From: CAYJPA01 sp964371945
GTDB lineage: Bacteria; Chloroflexota; Chloroflexia; Thermomicrobiales; UBA6265
Direction: 5' to 3'
Assembly (NCBI GenBank): GCA_964371945.1
Contig: CAYJPA010000001.1
Location: 55,379-119,378 of the forward strand
DNA: 64,000 nucleotides
Both the position numbers and the translations under genes were made by a program. Under the pieces are notes generated by a model that was not told where the DNA came from, made no database searches, and saw nothing but the letters and a program-made list of their open reading frames with translations. This document shows positions 17,031 through 25,572 of this stretch, piece after piece (the first letter of the stretch is position 1; every line of letters starts with the position of its first letter).

Positions 17031-17902
17031 ACCCTGGGAGGAACTGCTCGGGCACTGTTGGTGAGCATGACGCCAGCAAGAATCGTGGAGCCGCCCGCCA
17101 ACAGATACGGCGTGATCTGCTCGTCGAGCAGCCACCATGCAAAAAGAAGCCCGAATACCGGCACCAGATAGATGTACACCGCGGTCTGACTGGGGGTCAG
17201 CACGTTCAATCCACGATACCAGAGCACATACGCCAGAACAAACCCAAACGCGGAGAGAAAGATGATAGCCATCCATCCGATCGCGTTGACTTCCCGCAGG
17301 CGCTCACTTGCTCCCCCCTCCCAGCCAAAGAGCGGAAGCGCCCCGATGAATCCGGCGATCGCGGTGTAGGCCGCGATGTTCGTGGAGGGGTAGCGCACCA
17401 GATAGGGCTTGGTGAGCACCGTGTAAAACGCCCAGGAAAAAGGCGCGATCATCACGATCAGCATACCCTTGACATGTTCCGTGCTGAGATCGGCGCCGCT
17501 GCCCGATCCCCACAGCAGCACGATCACAAATCCGGCTGCCGCCAGTGCGATGCCTCCGATCTTTCTTGCGGTCAGCGCCTCGCCGCCGAGAATCCGAGAG
17601 ATGATCGCGGTGAAAACCGGGTTGCTGGTCACAATCAAGCTGGCGAGCGCGGCGGTAATCAACTTCTGCCCGTTGATCAGCGCGATGTTCATCACGGTAA
17701 TGCCGAGAATGCCGAGCAGAAGCAGCAGGAGAGCGTCTCGCCTCGAATGGGGAATCGCTCGTTTTCCCTGCGTCGCCAGGATGACGAGGAAAATCAGCGC
17801 TCCTCCTCCGATGCGAAGGAGCAGAACATCGCCCGGCTCAAGCGTTCGGAGGAGGTACTTAATCGCTGGAATATTCCCTCCCCAAATGACCGCGGTCAGC
17901 AA
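17027..17902 (-). CDS. EamA/DMT-family transporter
   Basis: At least 291 residues with ten hydrophobic segments in two repeats, each an EamA domain. The first helix carries AVIWGGNIPAIKYLL and a mid-helix carries APFSWAFYTVLTKPYL, as in drug/metabolite exporters of the RhaT/YdcZ superfamily. The listed start is TTG 17902; no ATG or GTG with a ribosome site exists upstream, though the frame stays open and hydrophobic for about ten more codons, so the true start may lie slightly upstream. Substrate unknown. It overlaps the SRPBCC gene tail-to-tail. Confidence 0.85.
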   Translation of the reverse strand: MLTAVIWGGNIPAIKYLLRTLEPGDVLLLRIGGGALIFLVILATQGKRAIPHSRRDALLLLLLGILGITVMNIALINGQKLITAALASLIVTSNPVFTAIISRILGGEALTARKIGGIALAAAGFVIVLLWGSGSGADLSTEHVKGMLIVMIAPFSWAFYTVLTKPYLVRYPSTNIAAYTAIAGFIGALPLFGWEGGASERLREVNAIGWMAIIFLSAFGFVLAYVLWYRGLNVLTPSQTAVYIYLVPVFGLLFAWWLLDEQITPYLLAGGSTILAGVMLTNSARAVPPRV

Positions 17903-17985
17903 CAGGGAGAGGTGGATGATAAGCAGATGCTTGCGGGAAGCGGAGATGATCGGTTCCTTCGCTGCTAATCGATCGTGAATCGAAT

Positions 17986-18621
17986 CTACTCCGCTGCGGC
18001 AGGTTTCCGGGCCAGGATCTGAACGACTTCGCCGGGACCGGTATGTCCAACGCCTTCCAGAACATCACGACGGAGCTCCCGCCCGATCTCGATCTGCAAT
18101 CCCGAGAGCTCCTCGCGCAGTTGCTCAAGCGTCGGTGTCAGATCGGGATCTCTCGGGCCGCCGGTGCCGAGCCCGATGTGGGCCGGCGTGTAGGCCTCCA
18201 GAACGAAGGTGCCGCCCACTTTGAGCCCCGCGACAGCGCGCCGATGAACCTCCGCTCTTGTCGCCCGCGGAATGTGTAAAAAGATCGAGACGATCCCTGA
18301 CCACGCGTCAGGCTCGATCGTGAAGTCTTGGAGGTCCGCCACGACAAAACGGAGTGTGACGCCGCGTTCTGCCGCCAACCGTTCGGCTTTCGCAAGTCCG
18401 ACTGACGACTGATCGACGGCGGTTACCGGGTGTCCAAGCGCCGCTACGTAGACCGCGTTCCTCCCCTCGCCTTCCGCGAGGCAGAGTACAGGCCCCGCCG
18501 GGATACCCGTCGCCACCTCGACCAGGAAGTCGTTCGGCTCGGTTCCGAAAAGATAGTCCGGCCGGTCGAACCGCGCATTCCAACTATCGCGAAACTTGGC
18601 TGATGCATCGTTGTCACTCAT
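17986..18621 (-). CDS. SAM-dependent methyltransferase, TehB-like
   Basis: 211 residues. N-terminal WNARFDRPDYLFGTEPNDFL resembles TehB/YpfP-like methyltransferases; SAM-binding motif I is degenerate but recognisable as VLCLAEGEGRNAVYVAALGH, with VTAVDQSSVGL as the acidic motif II and FVVADLQDF as motif III. Family members methylate tellurite, thiols or small anions; the substrate cannot be named. It is 83 nt from the transporter gene in the same direction and could be cotranscribed with it. Confidence 0.88.
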   Translation of the reverse strand: MSDNDASAKFRDSWNARFDRPDYLFGTEPNDFLVEVATGIPAGPVLCLAEGEGRNAVYVAALGHPVTAVDQSSVGLAKAERLAAERGVTLRFVVADLQDFTIEPDAWSGIVSIFLHIPRATRAEVHRRAVAGLKVGGTFVLEAYTPAHIGLGTGGPRDPDLTPTLEQLREELSGLQIEIGRELRRDVLEGVGHTGPGEVVQILARKPAAAE

Positions 18622-18744
18622 GGCGCGAGTCTATCGCAGAGTCGTCACACGCGAGATGGCATTCTTGCGGGTGATCGCCAAGAATGGCGTGAATTCGCTC
18701 GACGCGAGCGGTGCACGGTTTCGTGCGAGCGAGAGGGTCCCGAA

Positions 18745-19056
18745 ATGTTTGTGCGCCTGTCACGTGGACTGTTCCCGACAAATCAATTTGACGTGATGGT
18801 CGCGCATCTCAGAGAAGCGGAGGCGGTACTTGCTCCGGCTGTCCGAGAGCTTACCGGTCTCATTGACTATTACGCCGGAATTGACCAGGAGTCAGGCACG
18901 ATGATTCGTGTCAGCGTGTGGGACACGGCCGAGCATGCGTCCTCGCTCTCGACCTTTCCTCCTGTGCTCGAGAACAAGGCGATATTCAGAGCGCTGGGCG
19001 TCGATTGGGAATCCCCGATCACCTATGACGTTGCCTGGTGGGTGCAGCCCACCTAA
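18745..19056 (+). CDS. Dimeric alpha-beta barrel (ABM-like) small protein
   Basis: 103 residues from ATG 18745 with GAGAGGG upstream. A strand with a start like FVRLSRGLF, then an amphipathic helix with many Glu/Ala, a strand ending in IDYYAGID, and VSVWDTAEHASSL are the usual pattern of the antibiotic-biosynthesis monooxygenase/EthD-type dimeric barrel. No heme or cofactor residues can be assigned. Function unknown; monocistronic. Confidence 0.75.
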   Translation: MFVRLSRGLFPTNQFDVMVAHLREAEAVLAPAVRELTGLIDYYAGIDQESGTMIRVSVWDTAEHASSLSTFPPVLENKAIFRALGVDWESPITYDVAWWVQPT

Positions 19057-19095
19057 AAGACCCGTCAGGTTTGCTTACGAACTGTTCGACAACCT

Positions 19096-21195
19096 CTAGC
19101 TGTCGCTCGTCGGGCTGGACTCGGCCGCTGGCTCGGTCGGCGGGAGATCCGTGGGCGTCGGTTCCGGTGTCGCTGTTTCAGGCGGTGCCGAGGTCGGTTC
19201 GCCGGTTGCCGATTCGGTGATCGGCGGCTCTGTTGTGCCTGTCTCGTCTGGAGTCAGTGTCGCAGTCGCTTCAGGTGTGCTGGTCGGAGTCGCGGTTGGG
19301 CCCACCTCTGCTGCTGATGGCGTGCTCGGAGTGACGCTGAAGTCTCGTGCAACCTTGCTTCCCGCGGATCCCGCCACTTCGATTCGGTGCGTGCCGGCGG
19401 TTGCATTGTCGGGTATTGTCACGGTGAATGTTTTGCTACCTTTGGAGTCTGCCGTGAAGTTCGATTTGAGGGTTTTGCTGCCGCTCTTACCCGGGTCGAA
19501 ACGCACGGTCAGCGTTTCGTTGGCGGCAAATCCCGCGATCACGAGTGTCACCTTGGTGGCGGCTGGGCCCTTCACGGGCGTACGGGTAATCGTGCCTCGA
19601 ATCGAGTACTTGAGCTCCTTGCTCGTCTTGCTTGTCCGTCCCTTGGCAACGAACTTGTGGGCCCCCCGCGTCGTCTTCGGAATGGTGAAGGTTGTCTTGA
19701 TGCTGCCGCGCGTGCTTGCAACAGCAGCGGCGATCCGCGTGCTCGTGGCATCGAGCGTCAGGTTGACCGTTTCGCTGGCTCGAAAACCCGTGCAGGTCAA
19801 CGTCGCGCTGGTCTCGGGCGCGCCTGCCGTGGGATTGAGCGAACAATTTGGTTTGAGATTTCCGGTGTAGAGCACCCGCTCGTGGATGCCGTCTGGATCG
19901 CCCGTGATCGACACAGGATCGCTGATCGCAATCAGCGCCGAGCGAACCTTCGCGGGGCCAACGCGGCCATTGCGCGCGATGTACAGGGCGGCCGCGCCTG
20001 AAACATGCGGAGTGGACATGCTTGTGCCGCTCATTTCGGCCAGGCCCGTACCGGCATTGCAGAAGAGATAGGACGGACATGTCGAGACGATGTCCACGCC
20101 CGGCGCCGCGAGATCGACATCCGCGCCGAAATTGCTGAAATCGGCGAAGCAATCGTCACAGCCGTGACCGGTTGAGCCGCCTTTGCCGCCGATCTTGCCG
20201 TCGGAATCGGCGTAAGCGGAAACCGTGATGACCTGAGAAAAGGTGGCCGGAACACTACCGGCGGCATCCCGGCCCTGGTTTCCTGCCGCGGCGACGAGCG
20301 TGATCCCGGCGTTGGATGCATTGCAGATCGCTTGGTGGATCGTGCTGTTCGAGCAGGCGCCGTCCGCATTGGACTTTCGCCATCCCCAGCTCAAATTGGC
20401 AACATCGATCTGGGAACCGTAGTCGGTCGCCGTCTCAACGCCGCAAATCGCCCACGACTCAAGGCCGCCGGCGCCGGTGAAGATCTTGATCGGCCAGATT
20501 CTGGCGCCTGGAGCGACCCCGGTCACCCCGGAACCGTTGTCAAGCGCGCCGATGGTGCCGGCCACGTGCGTGCCGTGTCCGACTTCATCCCAACCATCAC
20601 CGTTGCTCGATGTGCAATCGAACCAGCCCGCGATGTTGAGATCCGGGTTGTCAAAATCGATTCCAGAATCGATCACCGCGACATCGACATTGACGCGCTG
20701 ATCGACCCCGTCGATCTTGGCCGTCGAATTCGCGAGCGTGCCGACCCGCTCGACCCCGGTGGGCATGTTGAACGCGCTCGGCGCGGGAATCACGTCGTCC
20801 GTCTCCACGGAGACGACCTCCGAATCTCGCTTCAGCGACGCGACCTGACGATCGCTCAGGCGGGAGGCGAAGCCGCGGACGCGAGCGGTGTACACGTGCG
20901 TCGGTTCGAATCCAAGCTTTTTGGCGAGTTTGTCGGTCGTCGCGAGTACGTCGTCGACTGAGCTGGCGAAGGTCACGACATACCGTCCGGCCGCGTAGGC
21001 TTCAATATCGACGCTCGCCGCGGAGACCTCAGAAGTTTCCCGGACAACTACGCTCCCGCTCATTTGAGAATTCGGCGTGTGCGGGTCTTGGTCGCTTGAA
21101 CCCGGAGCGAAGCCAGCCGTCGCTGTCGACGAGGCGACTTCGAACCCCATCGAGAAAAGAAGCATCAGGCCCAGCAGGATGCGGCTGCAACGCAT
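19096..21195 (-). CDS. Secreted subtilisin-like serine protease (S8) with C-terminal Ig-like repeats and Thr/Pro-rich tail
   Basis: 699 residues. Signal peptide 1-26; inhibitor I9 propeptide ~68-135 (RYVVTFASSVDD ... VVSVETDD); S8 catalytic domain ~165-440 with Asp176 (VIDSGID), His207 (HGTHVAGT), oxyanion Asn306 (AAAGNQG) and Ser392 (GTSMSTPHVSG). Two beta-sandwich repeats follow (~460-545 and ~548-630), each with an ATLTCTGF/VTLVIAGF strand and an xGTHRIEV or GAHKFVA end. The last ~70 residues are a Thr/Pro/Glu-rich low-complexity tail with no LPxTG or membrane anchor, probably a wall-spanning or glycosylated linker. Extra Cys residues around the active site may form disulfides. Monocistronic. 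Confidence 0.93.
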   Translation of the reverse strand: MRCSRILLGLMLLFSMGFEVASSTATAGFAPGSSDQDPHTPNSQMSGSVVVRETSEVSAASVDIEAYAAGRYVVTFASSVDDVLATTDKLAKKLGFEPTHVYTARVRGFASRLSDRQVASLKRDSEVVSVETDDVIPAPSAFNMPTGVERVGTLANSTAKIDGVDQRVNVDVAVIDSGIDFDNPDLNIAGWFDCTSSNGDGWDEVGHGTHVAGTIGALDNGSGVTGVAPGARIWPIKIFTGAGGLESWAICGVETATDYGSQIDVANLSWGWRKSNADGACSNSTIHQAICNASNAGITLVAAAGNQGRDAAGSVPATFSQVITVSAYADSDGKIGGKGGSTGHGCDDCFADFSNFGADVDLAAPGVDIVSTCPSYLFCNAGTGLAEMSGTSMSTPHVSGAAALYIARNGRVGPAKVRSALIAISDPVSITGDPDGIHERVLYTGNLKPNCSLNPTAGAPETSATLTCTGFRASETVNLTLDATSTRIAAAVASTRGSIKTTFTIPKTTRGAHKFVAKGRTSKTSKELKYSIRGTITRTPVKGPAATKVTLVIAGFAANETLTVRFDPGKSGSKTLKSNFTADSKGSKTFTVTIPDNATAGTHRIEVAGSAGSKVARDFSVTPSTPSAAEVGPTATPTSTPEATATLTPDETGTTEPPITESATGEPTSAPPETATPEPTPTDLPPTEPAAESSPTSDS

Positions 21196-21488
21196 GCGAG
21201 ACTCCCGCGCTAATTTTGAACGCGGCCATTGTCAACCGGTCCGTTTTGGAATAATGACAGAACGCCGCGTGATCAGCCGTACAGAGAACCGGACCTTGGT
21301 CCGGTCACAAACAGTCGAATCGGGAGTCGAGAAAGCCGAAAATCCTCTACCCTGATCTCTTGACGTACGCGCGACCCATTCCCGGCGGATTGAACAACGC
21401 GAAACGCTCAACAGGTCAGAAACTCCACGTCATCGCTCGGATCTTGGGGTTCCAAGGTACCATTTACTCCGTTGAGGGAGTCGAGACC

Positions 21489-21767
21489 GTGCCGGAGATC
21501 GTCATTGAGGTTCTCATTTTTGATGATATTGACATCGAGAAGGTTTGGCAGCACGGTTTCACCAGCACACAGATCGGGAAAGTTCTTGAGTCTCCGTTCC
21601 GAGTGAAGCGGAATCGCGGCGCAAGACGCGCCAGTCACGTGGTTATTGGTAGAGATTTTCGAGGTCCATGCATCGCGATTCCAATTGAAGCGACGGATCA
21701 TCCCCGTTTTTGGCGACCAGTCACGGCGTGGCCATGTAAAGCAAGCGAGAGAATCTGGCTACCCTAG
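21489..21767 (+). CDS. BrnT-like toxin of a type II toxin-antitoxin pair
   Basis: 92 residues from GTG 21489, picked because GAGGGAG lies eight nt upstream; the open frame continues to 21360 but the extra part looks unrelated. Core: VLIFDDIDIEKVWQHGFT, then a helix with QIGKVLES, strand ASHVVIGRDFRG, strand CIAIPIEAT and a C-terminal WRPVTAWPC. This is the BrnT/RelE-like pattern (KHG..., R-x-IGR, W-R-x-V-T/S-A). Such toxins cleave mRNA at the ribosome. Here toxin precedes antitoxin, the BrnTA order. Confidence 0.72.
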   Translation: MPEIVIEVLIFDDIDIEKVWQHGFTSTQIGKVLESPFRVKRNRGARRASHVVIGRDFRGPCIAIPIEATDHPRFWRPVTAWPCKASERIWLP

Positions 21768-21778
21768 GAGTAACGCAA

Positions 21779-22033
21779 ATGATCGATCACGATTTTGAAG
21801 AACTGGAGAATCCCGAAACCTGGGCCGATGATGAAGGGTTCATTCATCCTCCAGTGGTGAATCCGGGCGCGCAACTTATGATTCGATTGACAATCCCAGA
21901 GTTGCGTCAAATTGAAAGCGCCGCCATCGCCCGGGGCCTGACCGTGATCGATTACATACGGAAAGCAGCGATCGAGAGTTCCGACAGCCTAGCAGCCCAA
22001 GACAGCGCGACCGCACTCAGGCGCCCCTCCTAA
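21779..22033 (+). CDS. Putative CopG/BrnA-like antitoxin
   Basis: 84 residues, 11 nt after the BrnT-like gene with AGGAG eight nt before its ATG. An acidic N-terminus (DHDFEELENPETWADDE) probably wraps the toxin, and a ribbon-helix-helix-like part follows: strand MIRLTIPELRQIESAAIARG and helix TVIDYIRKAA. The final ~15 residues are disordered. By family behaviour it would bind the toxin and repress the operon. The pairing is inferred from adjacency and layout. Confidence 0.75.
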   Translation: MIDHDFEELENPETWADDEGFIHPPVVNPGAQLMIRLTIPELRQIESAAIARGLTVIDYIRKAAIESSDSLAAQDSATALRRPS

Positions 22034-22063
22034 CAGTCTTCAAGAGAATCAATCACTGAGTCT

Positions 22064-22717
22064 TTGGAAAGTAGAGAACGTCTGAAAGCGCGGAAAATCC
22101 AGGAAATCTACGACAAGCGGGCCGCCACCTATGACCGAACCGTCGGGCTCGGCGAAAAGGTGGCCGTTGGGAATCTGCGCTCGAAATTCGGCGCATCCTT
22201 GCGCGGACGAACACTGGAAGTCGCTGTCGGTAGCGGCCTGAATCTCCCATATTACTCGACTGCCGTCACCGATGCGGTGGGGGTTGATCTCTCCCCCGGG
22301 ATGCTCAGTGTCGCGTCAACGCGGGCTGACAAGCTCGGCTTGCCGATCGAGCTCATCCAGATGGATGCTCAGCGACTGGCCTTTCCAGACAACTCGTTCG
22401 ACACGGTCGCGGTCAGTCTCGCGCTGTGCACCGTGCCCGATCCTGCCAAGGCTCTTGCCGAAATGGCGCGGGTTTGCCGTCCCGATGGACGGATTGTGCT
22501 GCTTGAGCATGTGCTATCGTCCTATCGGCCACTGGCGGGGCTGTTGCGAGCTCTTTCGCCGGTTCAAGTGCGGCTAATCGGATGCCATTTGAACCGCAAA
22601 ACGTTCGACCTTGCACGGTCACTCGGGTTCGTCATCGAATCCGAGGAGCGCCGTCTGGGTGGCGTCTTCCGGCTCGCAGTTGCCCGTCCGCCGGCGCCCA
22701 GATCACGGTTAGGCTAA
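22064..22717 (+). CDS. SAM-dependent methyltransferase, UbiE/type 11 class
   Basis: 217 residues. The only start in frame without truncation is TTG 22064; no good ribosome site is visible. Motif I is LEVAVGSGLNLPYY, motif II GVDLSPGM, motif III IQMDAQRLAF and the post-motif DTVAVSLALC-TVPDP, all standard for class I methyltransferases acting on quinones, lipids or small metabolites. The segment after residue 160 (LIGCHLNRKTFDLARSLGF) resembles phospholipid N-methyltransferase-type proteins. Substrate unknown. It lies 30 nt after the antitoxin gene and could be read through from it. Confidence 0.86.
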   Translation: MESRERLKARKIQEIYDKRAATYDRTVGLGEKVAVGNLRSKFGASLRGRTLEVAVGSGLNLPYYSTAVTDAVGVDLSPGMLSVASTRADKLGLPIELIQMDAQRLAFPDNSFDTVAVSLALCTVPDPAKALAEMARVCRPDGRIVLLEHVLSSYRPLAGLLRALSPVQVRLIGCHLNRKTFDLARSLGFVIESEERRLGGVFRLAVARPPAPRSRLG

Positions 22718-22761
22718 ATGAGGGCTTCTGCGTTGATACCGAAGAGGAGAGCGGAAAGCGG

Positions 22762-23157
22762 ATGACGGACCCACACGACAAGACCAATCTTCTGCCTGTC
22801 AGCAAAACGAAAAAGCCGAAAGCCCCTTCCGCGCCCGGCGGTTTGTCGTCTCCGCAACAGCCGGGCAAAACGCCTGATCGGTCATCGATTCCAGGTCACT
22901 TCAGCACTCGGGTCTCGCGGCCGGCATCGAAACAGCGCCCGCTGACGCAGTATGGAAGTGCGGAAGAGATCATGCACATCTACAAACGTGCTCCCGAGAA
23001 CGAAATCAAGCCCGAGAGTTTTGAGCAGGCACCCGCGAGTTTTGAGGAGATGCGGAAAGCAACGCTCGTGCTGCTCCCGCCGGGTCGGCCCAAAGCGCGG
23101 GCAATTGATGCCGGCGATGCGCCGGTCGCAATTCCGGCGGACGCGACATCGGTCTAG
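22762..23157 (+). CDS. Hypothetical basic, Pro/Lys-rich protein
   Basis: 131 residues from ATG 22762, with GGAGAGCGG upstream. The N-terminal half is low complexity, rich in Lys, Pro, Ser and Gly (KTKKPKAPSAPGG), then a charged segment GSAEEIMHIYKRAPENE and a hydrophobic LVLLPPGR near the end. No family recognised. It follows the methyltransferase gene by 44 nt in the same direction. A leftward frame of 165 codons overlaps it; I favour the rightward one on ribosome site and gene direction, but either or neither could be real. Confidence 0.5.
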   Translation: MTDPHDKTNLLPVSKTKKPKAPSAPGGLSSPQQPGKTPDRSSIPGHFSTRVSRPASKQRPLTQYGSAEEIMHIYKRAPENEIKPESFEQAPASFEEMRKATLVLLPPGRPKARAIDAGDAPVAIPADATSV

Positions 23158-23441
23158 ATGCCGGACACAATTTCGGGAGCCAGCGATTGGGAGAAACGGC
23201 GGAATGCGCCATAATCGCTCACATCGACCGCACTGATGAATGCAGCGAGTCAAGACGCACCCGCCGGGTTCCAGTACAATCCCCGGTTGAGCGGGAAGGT
23301 ACTCGCTTGATTTGCCGCGCTCGTCGCACGCGAGGCCGGTAAACCGCGTGGACGACGGTGATGGCCTCTGACCGGTCACCCGATTTCACTGACAAGCGGC
23401 GGTGACGACGTTGCACCGCCAAACGAGCCGGAGGCTTTGGC

Positions 23442-24476
23442 ATGGCGACCACGCAGAGCTCAGGAAGGAAGCGCCGCGCCGGCGCGGCTGACGTAGCAGG
23501 GCCCGATCCAGAGGTGCTCCTTCGGCATTACCGCCGGATGGTGCAGATTCGCCTCTTCGAAGAGGCCTGCCAGCGAGGGTTCCGCACCGGGAAAATCGGT
23601 GGCTACCTCCATATGTATATCGGCGAGGAAGCGGTCGCGACCGGGTTTCTCGATAGTTATCGAGACGGCGACAAAGTCATCACCGCCTATCGCGATCACG
23701 CCCATGCCATGCTGCTCGGAAGTACACCGAAGCAGATCATGGCCGAGCTGTACGGGAAAGGAACCGGGCTCGTCAAAGGCAAGGGCGGGTCGATGCACCT
23801 GTTCGATGTGAAGAACGGCTTCATGGGCGGCTACGGCATCGTCGGTGGGCACATTCCGCTCGGTGTGGGAATGGCATATGCCCAACGCTATTCGGGTGGA
23901 GACGGCATCGTTCAGCTTTACTTGGGCGACGGCGCCATCCACAACGGCGCATTCCACGAAGCAGCAAATCTGGCGGGGCTCTGGGGCCGGGACGGATTGA
24001 ACCCAACGCTCTTTATTCTCGAGAACAATCACTATGGGATGGGCACCAGTGTTGAGCGCGCGACTGCCATGACCGATCTCGCTCGGAAATTCGAGTCTTA
24101 TGGAATCGAGCACGAGAAAGTCGATGGCATGGACCTGGAGGCTGTGCTGGAATGCGCTCAGAGAACATCGAAGCTGGTGCGTGAGACCGGCAAACCCTAC
24201 GCGGTCGAGGCCCTCACCTACCGGATCGTTGCCCATGGCGCCGCGGATTTCCTGGAACGCTATCGCAGCAAAGAAGAGATCAAGGAATGGCGTCAGCGTG
24301 ATCCGATTGGACTCCTGGAGCACAAACTGGTCGAGCTCGGCGCGCTTGACGATGCGGCGGTCGAGTCGATTAAGGACGAGGCGAAGCGAGTCGTCGATGA
24401 AGCGGTGAAATTCGCCGAGGAGAGCCCAGAACCCGATCTCGCCGAGGTCTACACGGATGTGTACTGCGAGCCTTAG
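23442..24476 (+). CDS. pdhA: Pyruvate/2-oxoacid dehydrogenase E1 component, alpha subunit
   Basis: 344 residues; ATG 23442 with GGAGG eight nt upstream. Thiamine-diphosphate motif GDGAIHNG...(162-169) and downstream ENNHYGMGT; the phosphorylation-loop-like YRDHAHAML (83-91) and GKGGSMHLF (115-122) are typical of PdhA/AcoA. With E1beta it decarboxylates pyruvate (or acetoin/branched 2-oxoacids) and transfers the acyl unit to the E2 lipoyl group. It heads an E1alpha-E1beta-E2 operon; no E3 gene is in the window. Sequence alone does not separate pyruvate from acetoin dehydrogenase; pyruvate is the default. Confidence 0.95.
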   Translation: MATTQSSGRKRRAGAADVAGPDPEVLLRHYRRMVQIRLFEEACQRGFRTGKIGGYLHMYIGEEAVATGFLDSYRDGDKVITAYRDHAHAMLLGSTPKQIMAELYGKGTGLVKGKGGSMHLFDVKNGFMGGYGIVGGHIPLGVGMAYAQRYSGGDGIVQLYLGDGAIHNGAFHEAANLAGLWGRDGLNPTLFILENNHYGMGTSVERATAMTDLARKFESYGIEHEKVDGMDLEAVLECAQRTSKLVRETGKPYAVEALTYRIVAHGAADFLERYRSKEEIKEWRQRDPIGLLEHKLVELGALDDAAVESIKDEAKRVVDEAVKFAEESPEPDLAEVYTDVYCEP

Positions 24477-24481
24477 GCTCC

Positions 24482-24555
24482 GAGCCGCTAGCTTTCACGT
24501 GTAACGCGTCATGCCGCGGCCAAGAAAAAGACGAAAAAAGAGAAGCTAGCGGCTC
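24482..24555. repeat. Inverted repeat with GAGCCGCTAGC arms between E1alpha and E1beta genes
   Basis: Arms GAGCCGCTAGCTT (24482-24494) and AAGCTAGCGGCTC (24543-24555) are exact complements, separated by 48 nt. A further partial TAGCGAC copy follows. The 11-nt core recurs around the end of this operon (26933 and 27257), so this is a dispersed palindromic element inserted inside an operon, not a simple terminator. Confidence 0.8.
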
Positions 24556-24583
24556 ACAGCTAGCGACTTTGAACGGAGAGAAG

Positions 24584-25570
24584 ATGCCCACAACGACCTA
24601 TCGTGATGCGTTGCGCGCCGCGATGGCGGAGGAGATGGAGCGAGACGAATCGATCGTCCTCTTGGGTGAGGATATCGGCGTCTATGGCGGCACCCACCTC
24701 ATTACCGACGGTCTGTTGGATCGGTTCGGCCCGAAGCGCGTGATTGACACGCCCATAACGGAAGGCGGTTTCACCGGCGCGGCGATCGGCATGGCGATGA
24801 ACGGCATGAAACCGATCGTCGAAATGATGACCTGGAACTTTTCGTTCCAGGCAGCGGACCAGATCATCCAGAACGCCGCCAAGCTTCACTACTTCTCCGG
24901 TGGACAGGTCAATGTGCCGCTCGTCATTCGCGGTCCAAACGGTGGCGGCGTCCAGCTCTCCGCGCAGCACACGCACAGCCTCGAGGGTTTCTACGGGCAC
25001 TTCCCGGGCCTGACAGTCGTCTCGCCGGCCACGCCATACGATGTCAAAGGGATGATGCTGACCGCGATCCGAGACCCGAATCCGGTCATCTTCCTCGAAG
25101 CCGGCGCGCTCTACGGAACCAAAGGCGAAGTGCCGGACGGCGAATACACCGTCGAATTCGGCAAGGCGCGGGTTGCCCGCGAAGGCACTGATGTCTCCCT
25201 GATCTCCTACGGTCGCCAGGTCAATCTCCTGCTCAAGGTCGCCGATCGCCTGGCGGACGAGGACAAAGTCAGCGCCGAGGTGATCGATATTCGCTCGATT
25301 CGTCCGTTCGACGAAGAGACGATCGTCAATTCGGTCAGAAAGACGAATCGGGCCGTCGTCGTGCAGGAGCAGTGGCGCTGGTACAGCGTTGCCAGCGAAG
25401 TTGCCGCGATTATTCAGGAACAGGCGTTCGACGATCTCGACGCGCCAGTCGAGCGGGTGAGCGGTGCGGAAGTTCCCGCCCCCTATGCGCGCAATCTCGA
25501 ACTCGCCTCCTTCCCAAGCGAAGACGATGTCATCAAAGCGGTCCACCGATCGCTCTACCGGAGGGCGTAG
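24584..25570 (+). CDS. pdhB: Pyruvate/2-oxoacid dehydrogenase E1 component, beta subunit
   Basis: 328 residues from ATG 24584 (GGAGAG upstream). N-terminal DALRAAMAEEMERDE and GEDIGVYGGTH, central EGFYGHFPGLTVVSPATPYDVKGM and C-terminal transketolase-C part SLISYGRQVNLLLKVADRL ... VIDIRSIRPFDEETI are hallmarks of PdhB. It forms the alpha2beta2 E1 tetramer. The gap to E1alpha (107 bp) contains the repeat element; the gap to E2 is only 2 nt. Confidence 0.96.
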   Translation: MPTTTYRDALRAAMAEEMERDESIVLLGEDIGVYGGTHLITDGLLDRFGPKRVIDTPITEGGFTGAAIGMAMNGMKPIVEMMTWNFSFQAADQIIQNAAKLHYFSGGQVNVPLVIRGPNGGGVQLSAQHTHSLEGFYGHFPGLTVVSPATPYDVKGMMLTAIRDPNPVIFLEAGALYGTKGEVPDGEYTVEFGKARVAREGTDVSLISYGRQVNLLLKVADRLADEDKVSAEVIDIRSIRPFDEETIVNSVRKTNRAVVVQEQWRWYSVASEVAAIIQEQAFDDLDAPVERVSGAEVPAPYARNLELASFPSEDDVIKAVHRSLYRRA

Positions 25571-25572
25571 TA

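Noticed and set aside
22882..23379. Leftward 165-codon frame
   Set aside because: No ribosome site or family resemblance, and it lies over a rightward gene candidate with a better start.
24492..24507. Third parS-like site (CTTTCACGTGTAAC)
   Set aside because: Only about 12 of 16 positions match and the palindrome is broken; it overlaps an arm of another repeat.
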